Shown: positions 17,674 through 27,660 of the stretch, piece after piece
How the letters are laid out: each line of letters opens with the position of its first letter
How positions within the stretch are numbered: position 1 is the stretch's first letter
NCBI GenBank assembly: GCA_963758205.1
Contig: CAVWUM010000006.1
Span: 806,001 to 870,000, forward strand
Reading direction: 5' to 3'
DNA: 64,000 nucleotides
Source: Owenweeksia sp963758205
GTDB lineage: Bacteria; Bacteroidota; Bacteroidia; Flavobacteriales; Schleiferiaceae
The notes under the pieces: model-generated
Told to the model about the DNA's origin: nothing
Databases searched by the model: none
The model's input: only the letters and a program-made list of their open reading frames with translations
Program-made: the position numbers and the translations under genes

Positions 17674-20268
17674 TTAAAACAAAGTGCCCTGTTCCTCATC
17701 ACCAGTAAAGTTGGTGCCCGCATCCAATGAGTCATCGGATTCTTCATCCTCAACTTCCTCTTCTTCAACAGGTATAGGTTCAAGCGGGTTTATGTCCCTT
17801 ACCTCATCCCGCGTAAGCTGATTACCCTGGGCCTTCATACCTTTTACGGCAATAAACTCCCAAAGGTTTACTTCTTCATTATCTTTTTGGTTGCCCTTTA
17901 TTTTCCTGAACACAATTTCCACCCTCGGCTGGGCATCAGTTGATACAAACTCAAGGCGTGAACCCTCACTATCACTAATAAAAAGTTCTTTCTTCTCGCT
18001 CAACTCGGGTACAAAACGCTTTACGTAATAGCGTTCCTTTTCTCCGTCATAATAAATAGCCGAAACCGGTTTTTCGGGATTAAACTTTTTCAGGATAAGC
18101 ATATCATCCTCAAAATGAGTGCTCAGATCAAAACCAAGCAGGCGATAGTTACCGGACTGTGTGATTTCCAGAATACGGTCTTCCCCCTTAAAGCTACCCA
18201 GCAGCTCACCACGGCCATCGGCATTCAGTCTTCTTACGGTTTCATCAAACCATATTTTACGAGCCGCCAGTGTACTTACCCCCTCCTCTTTCAGTTCAAT
18301 TTTCTTTACAGGATACTTGGTGGCAAGGTTTCCTTTAGCTGCCCGGCCCTTGATGGCCAGTTCAGAAAAGTCTATGTCAAACTTAGTTTTTCTGAGCCTT
18401 TGCAAGTTTCTTAGCAACACGGTAACTGTTTCGGCTTCACCATTGGGATTATGGGAGAAGTATAACACTTCGCTACCCTTGGTTCCTTTGGTAAGGTCAT
18501 ACTCTTTATCGCGTGTAATGCTGGTTACATTAAAGCGCTTCATGTAAGAGGCACCCTTACCACCATCCCTGTAAATCATATTATAGATGGTGCGCTTGTC
18601 TCCTTTTTTCCAAACTGCTACATGAATAATGTTTTTACCTACATAGGTTTTTTGATCCACTTTGGTAACCGTCATTTTACCATCCCTGGTAAAGGAGATA
18701 ATGTCATCAATATCAGAGCAATCAGTTACAAACTCATCCTTACGCAGGCTGGTACCAATAAAACCTTCCTCACGGTTTACATATAACTTGGCATTGGCCA
18801 TTACCACTTTTGTGGCATCAATATCTTCAAATAGCCTTATTTCGGTTTTACGGTCGCGGCCTTCGCCATACTTCTTTTTAATATTCTTAAAGTAATCTAC
18901 AGCAAAGTCAATAATATTATCAAGATGGAACTTTACGCTCTCAATTTTACCTTCCAAATCAAGTATGTGCTGGTCCGCTTTATCCTTATCAAATTTTGAG
19001 ATGCGCTTAATGCGGATTTCAGTAAGCCTTGTAATATCTTCATCTGTAACCTCTCTGAGCAAATTACCAATATGAGGCTCCAATCCTCTTCGGATAAAAG
19101 AAATTACCTCTTCCCAGGTTTCGGCCTCCTCAATATCGCGGTAAATTTTTTCTTCAATAAAGATACGCTCAAGTGAGGCAAAATGCCATTGTTCCTGTAA
19201 TTCACCCAGTTGAATTTCGAGCTCACGCCTTAAAAGATCTACTGTGCGGGCTGTTGACTTTTTAAGCAAGTCCTTAACCCCTTCAAAAATGGGTTTATCA
19301 TTTTCAATAACACAAGCCAGTGGTGCTATGGAAACTTCACAATCGGTAAAGGCGTAAAGGGCATCCTTCATCTTATCAGGAGAAACGCCTGGCACAAGGT
19401 GTACCTGAATTTCAACCTCACTTGCCGTATTATCCTCTATCTTCTTGATCTTAATCTTACCCTTTTCATTGGCTTTAAGGATAGACTCAATAACGCTGGT
19501 AGTGGTGGTACCAAAAGGGATTTCAGTAATTACGATAGTCTTTTTATCGTCAATACTCATGCGGGCCCTCACACGAACCCTCGATCCACGGGTTCCTTCC
19601 TGGTAGTTAGAAAAGTCAGCAATACCACCTGTTGGAAAATCCGGTAAAATTTCGAAACTGCGGCCCTTTAATATTTTTATAGAGGCATCAATAAGCTCGT
19701 TAAAGTTGTGCGGCAACACTTTAGTGGATAATCCCACCGCAATACCCTCCACGCCCTGTGCAAGCAACAAAGGGAATTTTACCGGAAGGTTTACCGGCTC
19801 TTTGGCTCGCCCGTCATAACTGGCCTGCCACTCCGTAACCTTTGGGCTAAAGCCCACTTCAAGTGCAAATTTGGTAAGGCGTGCTTCAATGTATCGTGGG
19901 GCCGCAGATCTGTCTCCCGTAAGGATATTACCCCAGTTACCCTGGGTGTCTATCATTAAATCCTTTTGACCCAGCTGTACCAATGCATCCCCTATAGAAG
20001 CATCGCCATGTGGGTGAAAGCGCATAGTTTGCCCGATAACATTGGCCACTTTATGATAGCGTCCATCATCCATCTCGCGCATAGAGTGCAGCAACCTGCG
20101 CTGCACGGGCTTTAAGCCGTCATCAAGGGCGGGTACTGCCCTTTCCAAAATTACATATGAGGCATAATCCAAAAAGTAATCCTCATACATACCGGAAACG
20201 TGGGTAACGTTTACACCCTTGGATAATTCGTTGTTTTCTTCTGAAGAGTTGTTCTCAGGTTCCTCCAT
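17674..20268 (-). CDS. parC: DNA topoisomerase IV subunit A
   Basis: An 864-residue type IIA topoisomerase breakage-reunion subunit. The core begins YEDYFLDYASYVILERAVP and contains LDDGLKPVQRRLLHSM, RFHPHGDASIGDALV and GDRSAAPRY, whose Tyr126 forms the covalent DNA link. The long coiled-coil part (about 350-470) and a beta-rich C-terminal region follow. No GyrA box (QRRGGKG) is present, which supports topoisomerase IV rather than gyrase. A strongly acidic tail ends the protein. It lies in an operon with parE and a small membrane protein, the usual order in Bacteroidota. Confidence 0.93.
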   Translation of the reverse strand: MEEPENNSSEENNELSKGVNVTHVSGMYEDYFLDYASYVILERAVPALDDGLKPVQRRLLHSMREMDDGRYHKVANVIGQTMRFHPHGDASIGDALVQLGQKDLMIDTQGNWGNILTGDRSAAPRYIEARLTKFALEVGFSPKVTEWQASYDGRAKEPVNLPVKFPLLLAQGVEGIAVGLSTKVLPHNFNELIDASIKILKGRSFEILPDFPTGGIADFSNYQEGTRGSRVRVRARMSIDDKKTIVITEIPFGTTTTSVIESILKANEKGKIKIKKIEDNTASEVEIQVHLVPGVSPDKMKDALYAFTDCEVSIAPLACVIENDKPIFEGVKDLLKKSTARTVDLLRRELEIQLGELQEQWHFASLERIFIEEKIYRDIEEAETWEEVISFIRRGLEPHIGNLLREVTDEDITRLTEIRIKRISKFDKDKADQHILDLEGKIESVKFHLDNIIDFAVDYFKNIKKKYGEGRDRKTEIRLFEDIDATKVVMANAKLYVNREEGFIGTSLRKDEFVTDCSDIDDIISFTRDGKMTVTKVDQKTYVGKNIIHVAVWKKGDKRTIYNMIYRDGGKGASYMKRFNVTSITRDKEYDLTKGTKGSEVLYFSHNPNGEAETVTVLLRNLQRLRKTKFDIDFSELAIKGRAAKGNLATKYPVKKIELKEEGVSTLAARKIWFDETVRRLNADGRGELLGSFKGEDRILEITQSGNYRLLGFDLSTHFEDDMLILKKFNPEKPVSAIYYDGEKERYYVKRFVPELSEKKELFISDSEGSRLEFVSTDAQPRVEIVFRKIKGNQKDNEEVNLWEFIAVKGMKAQGNQLTRDEVRDINPLEPIPVEEEEVEDEESDDSLDAGTNFTGDEEQGTLF

Positions 20269-20274
20269 TATTAT

Positions 20275-20736
20275 TTACTCCCTATTTGTTGCCACCACCC
20301 GATCCAGTGATCTTTTGAGGTCGCGAAGTTGTGTTTTGGTGAGGTAACTAATGCTTATGCCCACCCGCTTGGGGCCGCCTTCTTTACTTTGTATATACAA
20401 AACAAGTCTGCGCTTAAAAGGCCATACACTCACCCTGTATTTTAAAAGTTTCCTTTTAGGAAACTCGGTATGTTCATTAAATTTTTTTCCTAAGAACTTA
20501 AGGTTTGGTTCCCTTGCGGTAAAGTTTAGTACCTCACCATCACTATCATAAATAAACTGTGGCAGCCCCCGGTATACAAGAAACAGGATAACAAATAAAG
20601 CAAAGGGCGATAGTTTGGTGATACTGCTCCATGATCCTTCAATATTGAGCATTATAACATCAAACACCAATGCAAACAGGCATAATAGATATATGAAGCG
20701 CAATACGCGGCTTGAGCTTTGGGTATTAAGTCTCAT
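20275..20736 (-). CDS. Conserved small membrane protein between parE and parC
   Basis: A 153-residue protein with two membrane helices (about 13-32 and 43-62) and a C-terminal beta-rich cytoplasmic part (FPKRKLLKYRVSVWPFKRRLVLYI) that resembles PH-like domains of small membrane proteins. Its start abuts the stop of parE and its end is 6 bp from parC, so it is co-transcribed with both topoisomerase subunits. I do not recognise a named family. Confidence 0.7.
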   Translation of the reverse strand: MRLNTQSSSRVLRFIYLLCLFALVFDVIMLNIEGSWSSITKLSPFALFVILFLVYRGLPQFIYDSDGEVLNFTAREPNLKFLGKKFNEHTEFPKRKLLKYRVSVWPFKRRLVLYIQSKEGGPKRVGISISYLTKTQLRDLKRSLDRVVATNRE

Positions 20737-22637
20737 TTATTTTACCGCCTCGGCTTTAAGTTTTCTCTCTGCTTCCTTCCTTATGGCCTCTTCCTCCTCT
20801 ATTACATCCTTTTCTATCCGCAATCTTTCAATGATAAACTTCTGGCGATCAGGGGTGTTTTTACCCATATAAAAATCCAGCAGCTGATCAATAGTAGCCT
20901 CTTTACCCAGCATTACCGGATCCAGACGAATATCTTCTCCAATAAAAAATTTAAACTCATCCGGAGAGATTTCACCCAAACCTTTAAAGCGGGTTATCTC
21001 CGCCTTTACACCAAGTTTCAGCAAGGCTGCCCTACGCTCATCATCACTATAGCAATACATAGTTTCCTTTTTATTGCGTACTCTAAAGAGTGGTGTTTGC
21101 AATATATATAAGTGTCCCTCCTTTACCAGCTCAGGAAAAAACTGAAGGAAGAAGGTAATAAGCAAGAGGCGTATGTGCATACCATCCACATCGGCATCAG
21201 TAGCGATAACCACGTTGTTGTACCTCAAGTCTTCTAGTCCATCCTCAATATTAAGGGCCGCCTGTAGCAGGTTAAACTCCTCATTTTCGTACACCACCTT
21301 TTTGGTAAGATTGTAGCAGTTTAAAGGTTTACCTTTTAGGCTAAACACCGCCTGGGTGTTTACATCACGCGACTTAGTAATGGAACCCGAAGCTGAATCT
21401 CCCTCAGTAATAAACAAGGTAGAATCTAATCTACGTTCGTCTTTCAGGTCGTTATAATGCACACGGCAGTCGCGCAATTTTTTATTGTGCAAACTGGCTT
21501 TTTTTGCCCGATCACGGGCCAGTTTTTTAATTCCGCTAAGTTCCTTCCTTTCCTTTTCAGCCCTTAGTATTTTTTTATAGATAGCCTCAGCAATCTCTTC
21601 ATTTCTATGAAGAAAGTTATCGAGCTTGGTTTTAAGAAAGTCGTTTATGAATGTGCGGATAGTTGGTAAATCCGGACCCATATCGGTAGAGCCCAGTTTG
21701 GTTTTTGTTTGAGATTCAAAAACCGGCTCAATTACCTTAATGCTCAATGCTGCCACTACTGATTGGCGGATATCCGAGGGATCGAAGTTTTTGTTATAGA
21801 AATCGCGAAAAGTCTTTACCAAAGCCTCTCTGAATGCGGCCATGTGTGTACCACCCTGTGTGGTGTGCTGGCCGTTTACAAACGTATAATACTGTTCACT
21901 CTGGCTTTTATCACTGTGTGTTAATGCTACTTCAATGTCATCATCCTTAATATGGATAATATCATGGAGCGTGGGGCCATCCAGATTATCCTGAAGTAAA
22001 TCCTTCAATCCGTTTTCGGAGTAGAACTTCTCACCATTAAACATAATGGTAAGCCCGGGATTGAGGTAGGCATAGTTCCACAGCATTTTTTCAATATGCT
22101 GATTTACAAATCGGTAATTCTTAAAAACCGTATTATCAGGCCTGAAGGTAATTTTAGTACCCTTGCGCTGGCTGGTATCTTTTATATCTTCATCAACCAC
22201 CAGCTCGCCTTTTTCAAAAGAGGCCAGTTTGGTTTGTCCATCTCTAAAGGCCTGCACGCTAAAATGGTCTGAAAGAGCATTTACCGCCTTGGCACCCACC
22301 CCGTTCAGTCCTACGGATTTTTTAAAGGCCTTGCTATCGTACTTGGCTCCGGTATTGATTTTAGAAACCACATCTATCACCTTACCCAGCGGTATTCCAC
22401 GGCCATAGTCCCGCACCATTACCTGCCCATCCTTAATGGAGATTTCAATGGTTTTGCCGGCACCCATCACAAACTCGTCCACCGAGTTGTCCAGCACCTC
22501 TTTCAGCAAAATGTAAATTCCATCATCAGGAGAGATCCATCGCCCAATTTACCGATGTACATACCCGGCCTTAGCCTGATATGTTCCTTCCAATCGAGCG
22601 AGCGAATATTATCTTCTGTGTAGTCTGCTTGAGCCAT
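20737..22637 (-). CDS. parE: DNA topoisomerase IV subunit B, reading frame broken by one base near 22532
   Basis: The long frame from 22509 downward encodes the ATPase/TOPRIM subunit. Visible are EVLDNSVDEF (ATP-site Asn), DYGRGIPLG, VGLNGVGAKAVNALS, the TOPRIM FITEGDSASG and IATDADVDGMHIR. That frame has no ATG and would start inside the ATPase domain. The ATG at 22637-22635 begins MAQADYTEDNIRSLDWKEHI, then RLRPGMYIGKLGDGS, the conserved family N-terminus, in another frame. The two frames join if one base is added at about 22529-22535. Repaired length would be about 633 residues, normal for the family. An essential gene is unlikely to be dead, so a sequencing or assembly error is the first explanation. 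Confidence 0.9.
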
Positions 22638-22865
22638 AAATCAATCTTACAAAATGTAACGGCTAAAAATAGAAAATAAGCCAAAGCCCTTAATGGTTAA
22701 GGGTTGGCAGTTATAAACAGGTTATACACGAGGGGGTAATCAAATTGTACTTTGTTGGTTGTACAATGTATCATGTATACAAACAAAGAGTCATTACCAA
22801 TTCTAAACTGAGAATGCACGGGTGCTTACAATGTGCATCGTACACCAATCAGTGTACAACCTAAA

Positions 22866-23957
22866 TCATACGTTAAACCTGAAGTGCATTACATCGCCAT
22901 CCTTTACGATGTACTCCTTACCCTCCACACCTAGCTTTCCGGCTTCTTTTACAGCATTTTCAGAGCCGTATTTTACGTAGTCATCATAGGCGATAACCTC
23001 GGCACGTATAAAACCTTTTTCAAAATCGGTATGAATAACACCGGCTGCCTGCGGGGCTGTAAAACCTTTTTTAATAGTCCAGGCACGTACTTCTTTAACC
23101 CCGGCCGTAAAGTAAGTTTGCAGGTTTAAGAGGTCATAAGCTGCACGGATTACTTTATTCACACCAGGTTCATCAAGGCCAAGGTCTTCCAAAAACATCT
23201 GGCGCTCCTCATAGCTATCCAGTTCAGTAATATCAGCCTCGGTAGCGGCCGCCAGGTAAATAACCTCAGCTTTTTCTTCAGCGGCCATTTGGCGTACTTT
23301 TTCAACCCACTCATTACCATCCTTGGCTGAGGCCTCATCCACATTACATAGATAAAGGATGGGTTTATCCGTCAAAAACTGGGTTTCACTTATTATGACC
23401 TGATCATCTTTATTACGCTCAAAGCTGCGAACACTTTTACCCTGCTCAAGGTGAGCCTTTAACCTGTCGAACATATCTACCACCACCTGCTCAGCCTTAT
23501 TTCCGGTACGTGCAGCCTTTCGGCTTTTATCAACACGCTTCTCAAGGGTTTCAAGGTCTTTTAGCTGTAGTTCAAAGTCTATGGTTTCCTTATCACGAAT
23601 AGGGTTTATGGAGCCATCCACATGGGTAATGTTATCGTCCTCAAAGCAGCGCAGCACATGAATAATGGCGTTGCACTCACGGATATTTCCCAAAAACTTA
23701 TTCCCTAATCCTTCACCTTTGCTGGCGCCTTTTACGAGTCCGGCAATATCCACAATCTCCACCGTGGCGGGTAACACCCGTTCTGGTTTTACTAATGCCT
23801 CTAATTTTTCAAGACGGGAATCAGGCACCGTAACCATACCCACATTGGGCTCTATGGTGCAAAAGGGAAAGTTGGCACTTTGCGCCTTGGCGTTTGATAA
23901 ACAGTTAAAAAGGGTTGATTTTCCAACATTAGGCAATCCTACAATTCCGCACTTCAT
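22866..23957 (-). CDS. ychF: Ribosome-binding ATPase YchF
   Basis: A 363-residue Obg-related P-loop NTPase of the standard family length. The G1 motif is GLPNVGKSTLFN, followed by ANFPFCTIEPN, the G3 region DIAGLVKGASKGEGLGN, and NVDE at the G4 position. NxxE instead of NKxD explains the family preference for ATP over GTP. A coiled-coil insertion (about 125-170) and a C-terminal TGS domain with the conserved HTDFEKGFIRAEVI complete it. It stands alone; the 228-bp upstream region (22638-22865) shows no other gene. Confidence 0.95.
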   Translation of the reverse strand: MKCGIVGLPNVGKSTLFNCLSNAKAQSANFPFCTIEPNVGMVTVPDSRLEKLEALVKPERVLPATVEIVDIAGLVKGASKGEGLGNKFLGNIRECNAIIHVLRCFEDDNITHVDGSINPIRDKETIDFELQLKDLETLEKRVDKSRKAARTGNKAEQVVVDMFDRLKAHLEQGKSVRSFERNKDDQVIISETQFLTDKPILYLCNVDEASAKDGNEWVEKVRQMAAEEKAEVIYLAAATEADITELDSYEERQMFLEDLGLDEPGVNKVIRAAYDLLNLQTYFTAGVKEVRAWTIKKGFTAPQAAGVIHTDFEKGFIRAEVIAYDDYVKYGSENAVKEAGKLGVEGKEYIVKDGDVMHFRFNV

Positions 23958-24014
23958 GGGGTAAATTTTTGAGGCGGCAAATGTAACTTAGAAATTAAAG
24001 CAGGGCCAGAGCAA

Positions 24015-24890
24015 TCAGGAAATAAGAGGCTTTTTTGCTTTAAAAACACCATTCCGCTCAGAAATTTGATATCCAAGGCCCCTTAGATGCGAGTTTAATA
24101 CTTCAGGATTATAAAGAGAGTGTGTGGCCTCGTAGTAAATACTCTTTATCCTCTTAGCGTAATCCGGTGTCAATTTTAGAATTATTTCTTTTTCTGCACC
24201 CTCACAATCCAACTTCATTAAATCAATTACCGCCCCAGCCGGTAAACGTGACATTAGTGTATCCAGGCTAACAATTTGAACCACGATAGCCTTTGCATCT
24301 TCTTTTATTTCATTAAACAAAGAATGTCCTCCATCATTTTTGGTGTCGATGTATAAATTCATTTCCCCGCTTTCTCCAGACACACCTTCCTGATAGGTAT
24401 CTGCATCTATACCATTTTCAGCAAGCAATCTTTTCAAATTACTAAAGTTAACGGGTTCAGGCTCATAGCAATAAAATTTTGCTGTTGGATATTGCTCTGA
24501 CATGCGTAAGCTAAAATAGCCCTTATTACCTCCTACATCTACAATATTCTTTGCTTCAGTCAATTCTACAGCGTAATCATCCTCGATAAAAATTTCATAC
24601 AGTTTAAACAAATCCATAAACCTGTAGGCATTGAAGACCTTTCCGGACTTAAGCTTAATCCTTGTGAGCTTAGGCTTATCATTGATCAATTTTGAAAAAA
24701 TGAGAAAATAAAAACCTAAAGGGCTATTTATTTTTTTCTTTAGAAGTGAATAAGTCCTTCTTCTGAATAAGTAATGCTGAATCCAACGCATTTTCCACAT
24801 GCCAATATGATTTTGGTTAAGGTCATACAATAATAATTCTTTTCCCAAAATCAGTAAAAGCCATGTACTGTAATTACTGTAACGGAGCAA
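24015..24890 (-). CDS. FkbM family methyltransferase
   Basis: A 291-residue SAM-dependent methyltransferase of the FkbM family, usually acting on hydroxyl groups of sugars or small molecules. Motif I is NIVDVGGNKGYFSLRM, the acidic strand-2 end is FYCYEPEPVNFSNL, and the signature KLDCEGAEKEIILKL is the FkbM hallmark. The first 60 residues are basic and hydrophobic; an internal Met near residue 31 is an alternative start. It begins 4 bp after the stop of the peptidyl-prolyl isomerase gene. Confidence 0.83.
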   Translation of the reverse strand: MLRYSNYSTWLLLILGKELLLYDLNQNHIGMWKMRWIQHYLFRRRTYSLLKKKINSPLGFYFLIFSKLINDKPKLTRIKLKSGKVFNAYRFMDLFKLYEIFIEDDYAVELTEAKNIVDVGGNKGYFSLRMSEQYPTAKFYCYEPEPVNFSNLKRLLAENGIDADTYQEGVSGESGEMNLYIDTKNDGGHSLFNEIKEDAKAIVVQIVSLDTLMSRLPAGAVIDLMKLDCEGAEKEIILKLTPDYAKRIKSIYYEATHSLYNPEVLNSHLRGLGYQISERNGVFKAKKPLIS

Positions 24891-24894
24891 AACT

Positions 24895-25521
24895 TCATTT
24901 TTTTGTATCGCTTACCTTCACCATAAACATTCTTAAAACGGTTCGGTCATCCTGCACCTTTAACATCAAATAGTGCAGTCCCTTATCGGGGATATCCAAA
25001 GGAAATATCTCACCTTTTTGGTGAGCTTTAATAGCAGGTATCATCTCCGGCTGAAGGTCGCCTTCATTCATCCAGCCCAGTTCACCTCCATTTGTACTGC
25101 CATCCATAGTAAACTGGTTGGCCAAAGTGCCGAAGTCCTGCCCATTCAAATATCTCTTAGTAATATCATCGCGCATTGCATCAATAGCATTTTGCGAAAG
25201 CTTTTCAGGATCAAAAAAGATATACCTTACATTATATTGATTAATCTCGGTAAGGTTTACCACCTTATGATAAGGCCCTGTGCTATCCGGTAGTTGAATT
25301 ATTTCGCCATCAATAAGCCTTTGTAAAATGAGACTCGGTGCCCTTCCATCGGTTGCAGCTTCAGTTATTTCCACCATCCACTCAGGGTGCTTTTCACGCA
25401 GCTCCTCAGCTTCCTCCACACTATTGATATTTTTTAAGGTTTTTACCAAACCTGGCTTTTTAGGCGTACAAGCCACCACCAACCATGCAAATAACAGAAT
25501 GATGTAAATTCTCATAACCAA
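24895..25521 (-). CDS. Parvulin-type peptidyl-prolyl isomerase lipoprotein
   Basis: A 208-residue protein with a lipoprotein signal (ILLFAWLVVAC, Cys at about 18) and a parvulin/PpiC-like rotamase domain. The stretch FGTLANQFTMDGSTNGGELGWMNEGDL matches the conserved segment of this fold. It should act on the folding of envelope proteins. The start at 25521 and a second Met two codons later are both plausible. It lies 10 bp after the glutaminyl cyclase gene. Confidence 0.8.
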   Translation of the reverse strand: MVMRIYIILLFAWLVVACTPKKPGLVKTLKNINSVEEAEELREKHPEWMVEITEAATDGRAPSLILQRLIDGEIIQLPDSTGPYHKVVNLTEINQYNVRYIFFDPEKLSQNAIDAMRDDITKRYLNGQDFGTLANQFTMDGSTNGGELGWMNEGDLQPEMIPAIKAHQKGEIFPLDIPDKGLHYLMLKVQDDRTVLRMFMVKVSDTKK

Positions 25522-25531
25522 TATGTAAGGT

Positions 25532-26551
25532 TTACAAATTTAATGGCGCGGCCTGTTTTAGTTCATAGATTGTGGGCCAGTTTTTACCGGTTACCAAAAG
25601 GTTTACCCCCTTAAAGGCTATGCCGTTAGCTACGTTCTCGCGGCTTATACCACTAGGTATTTCAGGCAACTGAATAACAGCTGTTACGGCACCACTTGCC
25701 GGATCTATCTCTAAAAGAGCATTTTCGTACCACACGTTGGCGTAAACTTTTCCATTATGGAATTCCAATTCATTTAACCTATCCCGCACACCACTATTAT
25801 CGGCCACCTGAAGGGTATGGTGAAGCGTAAAATCCTCTGGATTAATAAAGTAAAGGATATGCGAGCCGTTGGACATAACAAGATATTCGCCAGTGTAGCA
25901 AATGCCCCAACCTTCTCTGGTAAAGGCGTAATGGAATTCATGGGTTTTAACCAGCGTGTTTGCATCGTAAACAAAGGCTTTTTGCGAGGTGTAGGTAAGC
26001 TGAAAAATACTATCTCCCACTTTGGTAATCCCTTCACCAAAATAGCGGTCTTCAAGCTTTTGCGTATTTTTTACTTTGCCCGTAGCCAGTTCATACACTT
26101 CCAATTTGGATGAGCCACGCAGACCGGTGCCTTCATAAATAAGTCCATCTTCAAAATGAAAGCCCTGCGTAAAGTTAGCGGCATCATGTGGATACCGATT
26201 TGCAACCACGTATTCTGTTTTCACAGGAGCCTCTTTTGGTAAAACCAAAATGGACACCTCACGCTCCATCTTCTCAGAATTACCATGGAAAACTACCAGC
26301 TTCAGGAGGTTTATGCCAAAGTGAGCATTCTCCTTTGATAGGCTAAAATCGTCCGGCTGCCTTTTCCCATTAATTAAAACCTGAATGGAGTCGTGATTAT
26401 CTCCCTCAACTGCAAGTTTTACAGCATCGCCCCAATGCAGGTTACGGCCTTCATATTCCTCCAGGTTGTTTTTGAAAAGTATGCGGTTGGCCGCATCATT
26501 GCCGCAACCTATAAGCAAACCACAAATAATCATGTAGAGTAAAAATCGCAT
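25532..26551 (-). CDS. Glutaminyl-peptide cyclotransferase (plant/bacterial beta-propeller type), lipoprotein
   Basis: A 339-residue protein with a lipobox (MIICGLLIGC) and a C-terminal five-bladed propeller of the glutamine cyclotransferase family. Visible motifs are RYPHDAANFTQGFHFEDGLIYEGTGLRGSS, FGEGITKVGDSIFQLTYTSQKAFVYD and NELEFHNGKVYANVWYENALLEIDP. It forms pyroglutamate at N-termini of secreted proteins. Many type IX or signal-peptide-cleaved exports of Bacteroidota start with Gln, which fits. I chose the ATG at 26551, where the signal peptide starts, over an upstream start at 26635. Confidence 0.9.
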   Translation of the reverse strand: MRFLLYMIICGLLIGCGNDAANRILFKNNLEEYEGRNLHWGDAVKLAVEGDNHDSIQVLINGKRQPDDFSLSKENAHFGINLLKLVVFHGNSEKMEREVSILVLPKEAPVKTEYVVANRYPHDAANFTQGFHFEDGLIYEGTGLRGSSKLEVYELATGKVKNTQKLEDRYFGEGITKVGDSIFQLTYTSQKAFVYDANTLVKTHEFHYAFTREGWGICYTGEYLVMSNGSHILYFINPEDFTLHHTLQVADNSGVRDRLNELEFHNGKVYANVWYENALLEIDPASGAVTAVIQLPEIPSGISRENVANGIAFKGVNLLVTGKNWPTIYELKQAAPLNL

Positions 26552-26689
26552 TGTGAGAAAAATAATTTGAGGGGCAAAAGTGGGGAAAGTTGAGCCTCCT
26601 ATTTCCAGAAAGTAAAGTCTGAAAAAATAACCCATTGAATTTAGAAGTGAGTGTTGAAAATTTCCAAATTCAACATTTCTATGGATGAT

Positions 26690-26830
26690 TCAATCCTTCT
26701 TTTTTTTTGGTGCAGGAGGAGGCTGGGTCTCAGATATTGGTTTTTTAGGCATTGGCTTGTCCATGCTATAATTACGAGAGGCTTTTTCAAGTCGCTCTCT
26801 ATTCGAGTTCTCAGGCTTTTTCCGTTCCAT
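26690..26830 (-). CDS. Very small proline/lysine-rich protein
   Basis: A 46-residue frame starting with ATG at 26830, only 2 bp after the stop of the membrane protein gene upstream on the same strand. The protein is highly charged and ends in a proline run followed by lysines (QPPPAPKKKKD). It has no hydrophobic segment. The tight spacing suggests co-translation with the membrane protein. The function is unknown; its reality rests on position and composition only. Confidence 0.4.
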   Translation of the reverse strand: MERKKPENSNRERLEKASRNYSMDKPMPKKPISETQPPPAPKKKKD

Positions 26831-26832
26831 AG

Positions 26833-27459
26833 TTAAAGGCTTTTAGCGAGTTCAATTATTATATCAAATTTGTTAAAAGACAAATATACCTCATCAACTT
26901 CGTACAGTAATTCCGATTTTTTATAGCTGTAAATCTTTACACTAGCAAGACGAATTTCCGAAATCGTGTCAGATTCAGAGAAAGACTTAACCCAACCGTG
27001 ATAGGTTAGGTTATTTTTAATATCCCTTAGGTAGATGTATTCTACCTCCTTAGAGTTAAGAAATCTAGAATAAAGGTTTTCTTCCCCATACTTATTTGAA
27101 ATTTTTAAGGTTGAGGCAATTTTGCTTACAATTTTCCTATTCTCAATATAAGAAGTAAAAAATGCTATCAATACCGCAATAATTGAAGCCATCATCACCT
27201 CCTTATATGGAATAATAGCCGGATCCGAAAGACTTTCCCAAATAGTCAAATCACCAATATTGAAGCAAAGTGACATTGAAAGAACATTTATTATCAGTTG
27301 AAGTGTTAAGTAAGAGAACATTCCGAAAAGGGTTGAAAAGAGTATAAATCGGAAAGAGTCCCAATCTTTATGAAGTATGAGCTTTCCAAAAATGATAGTG
27401 GCAAGCGCTCCCGGAATCAAAATGATAATCAACTTTAGTGTCAGTTCAGATATCTCCAT
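26833..27459 (-). CDS. Membrane protein of unknown function (DUF6338-like)
   Basis: A 208-residue protein with three membrane helices in the N-terminal half (about 8-28, 38-62, 88-108) and a cytoplasmic C-terminal domain containing VEYIYLRDIKNNLTYHGWVKSFSES, a strand-rich segment. The layout resembles DUF6338 proteins from memory, which I could not check. A 46-residue charged protein follows directly. AT content is a little higher than its neighbours. Confidence 0.6.
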   Translation of the reverse strand: MEISELTLKLIIILIPGALATIIFGKLILHKDWDSFRFILFSTLFGMFSYLTLQLIINVLSMSLCFNIGDLTIWESLSDPAIIPYKEVMMASIIAVLIAFFTSYIENRKIVSKIASTLKISNKYGEENLYSRFLNSKEVEYIYLRDIKNNLTYHGWVKSFSESDTISEIRLASVKIYSYKKSELLYEVDEVYLSFNKFDIIIELAKSL

Positions 27460-27610
27460 TTTTTTTCTTTTGGTAAAAATAATTCAAATTGAAACTGCCG
27501 TGCTCTACAGGAATCTCCGAACAAAAAATTCCGTTTCACCACTAAACATTTATTAAGGTAACCCAAAAGTATCCAGCTCACCAACCTTTCCACTTTTTAT
27601 CAACATTCCT

Positions 27611-27641
27611 TTTTCCACCGCAGGTATAAAATCTACTTTTG
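27611..27641 (+). promoter_or_regulatory. Promoter of the transketolase operon
   Basis: TACTTTTG at 27634-27641 is an exact match to the Bacteroidota -7 consensus TAnnTTTG. A T-rich element (TTTTTCC, 27611-27617) lies at about the -33 position. The start codon of the transketolase subunit follows 19 bp downstream. Confidence 0.55.
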
Positions 27642-27660
27642 CAACACCAAAAAAACAATC

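Noticed and set aside
22740..22865. GTACAATGTATCATGTATAC and related repeats between ychF and parE
   Set aside because: Short GTAC-type words recur, but no clear inverted repeat, gene or promoter pairing could be defined.
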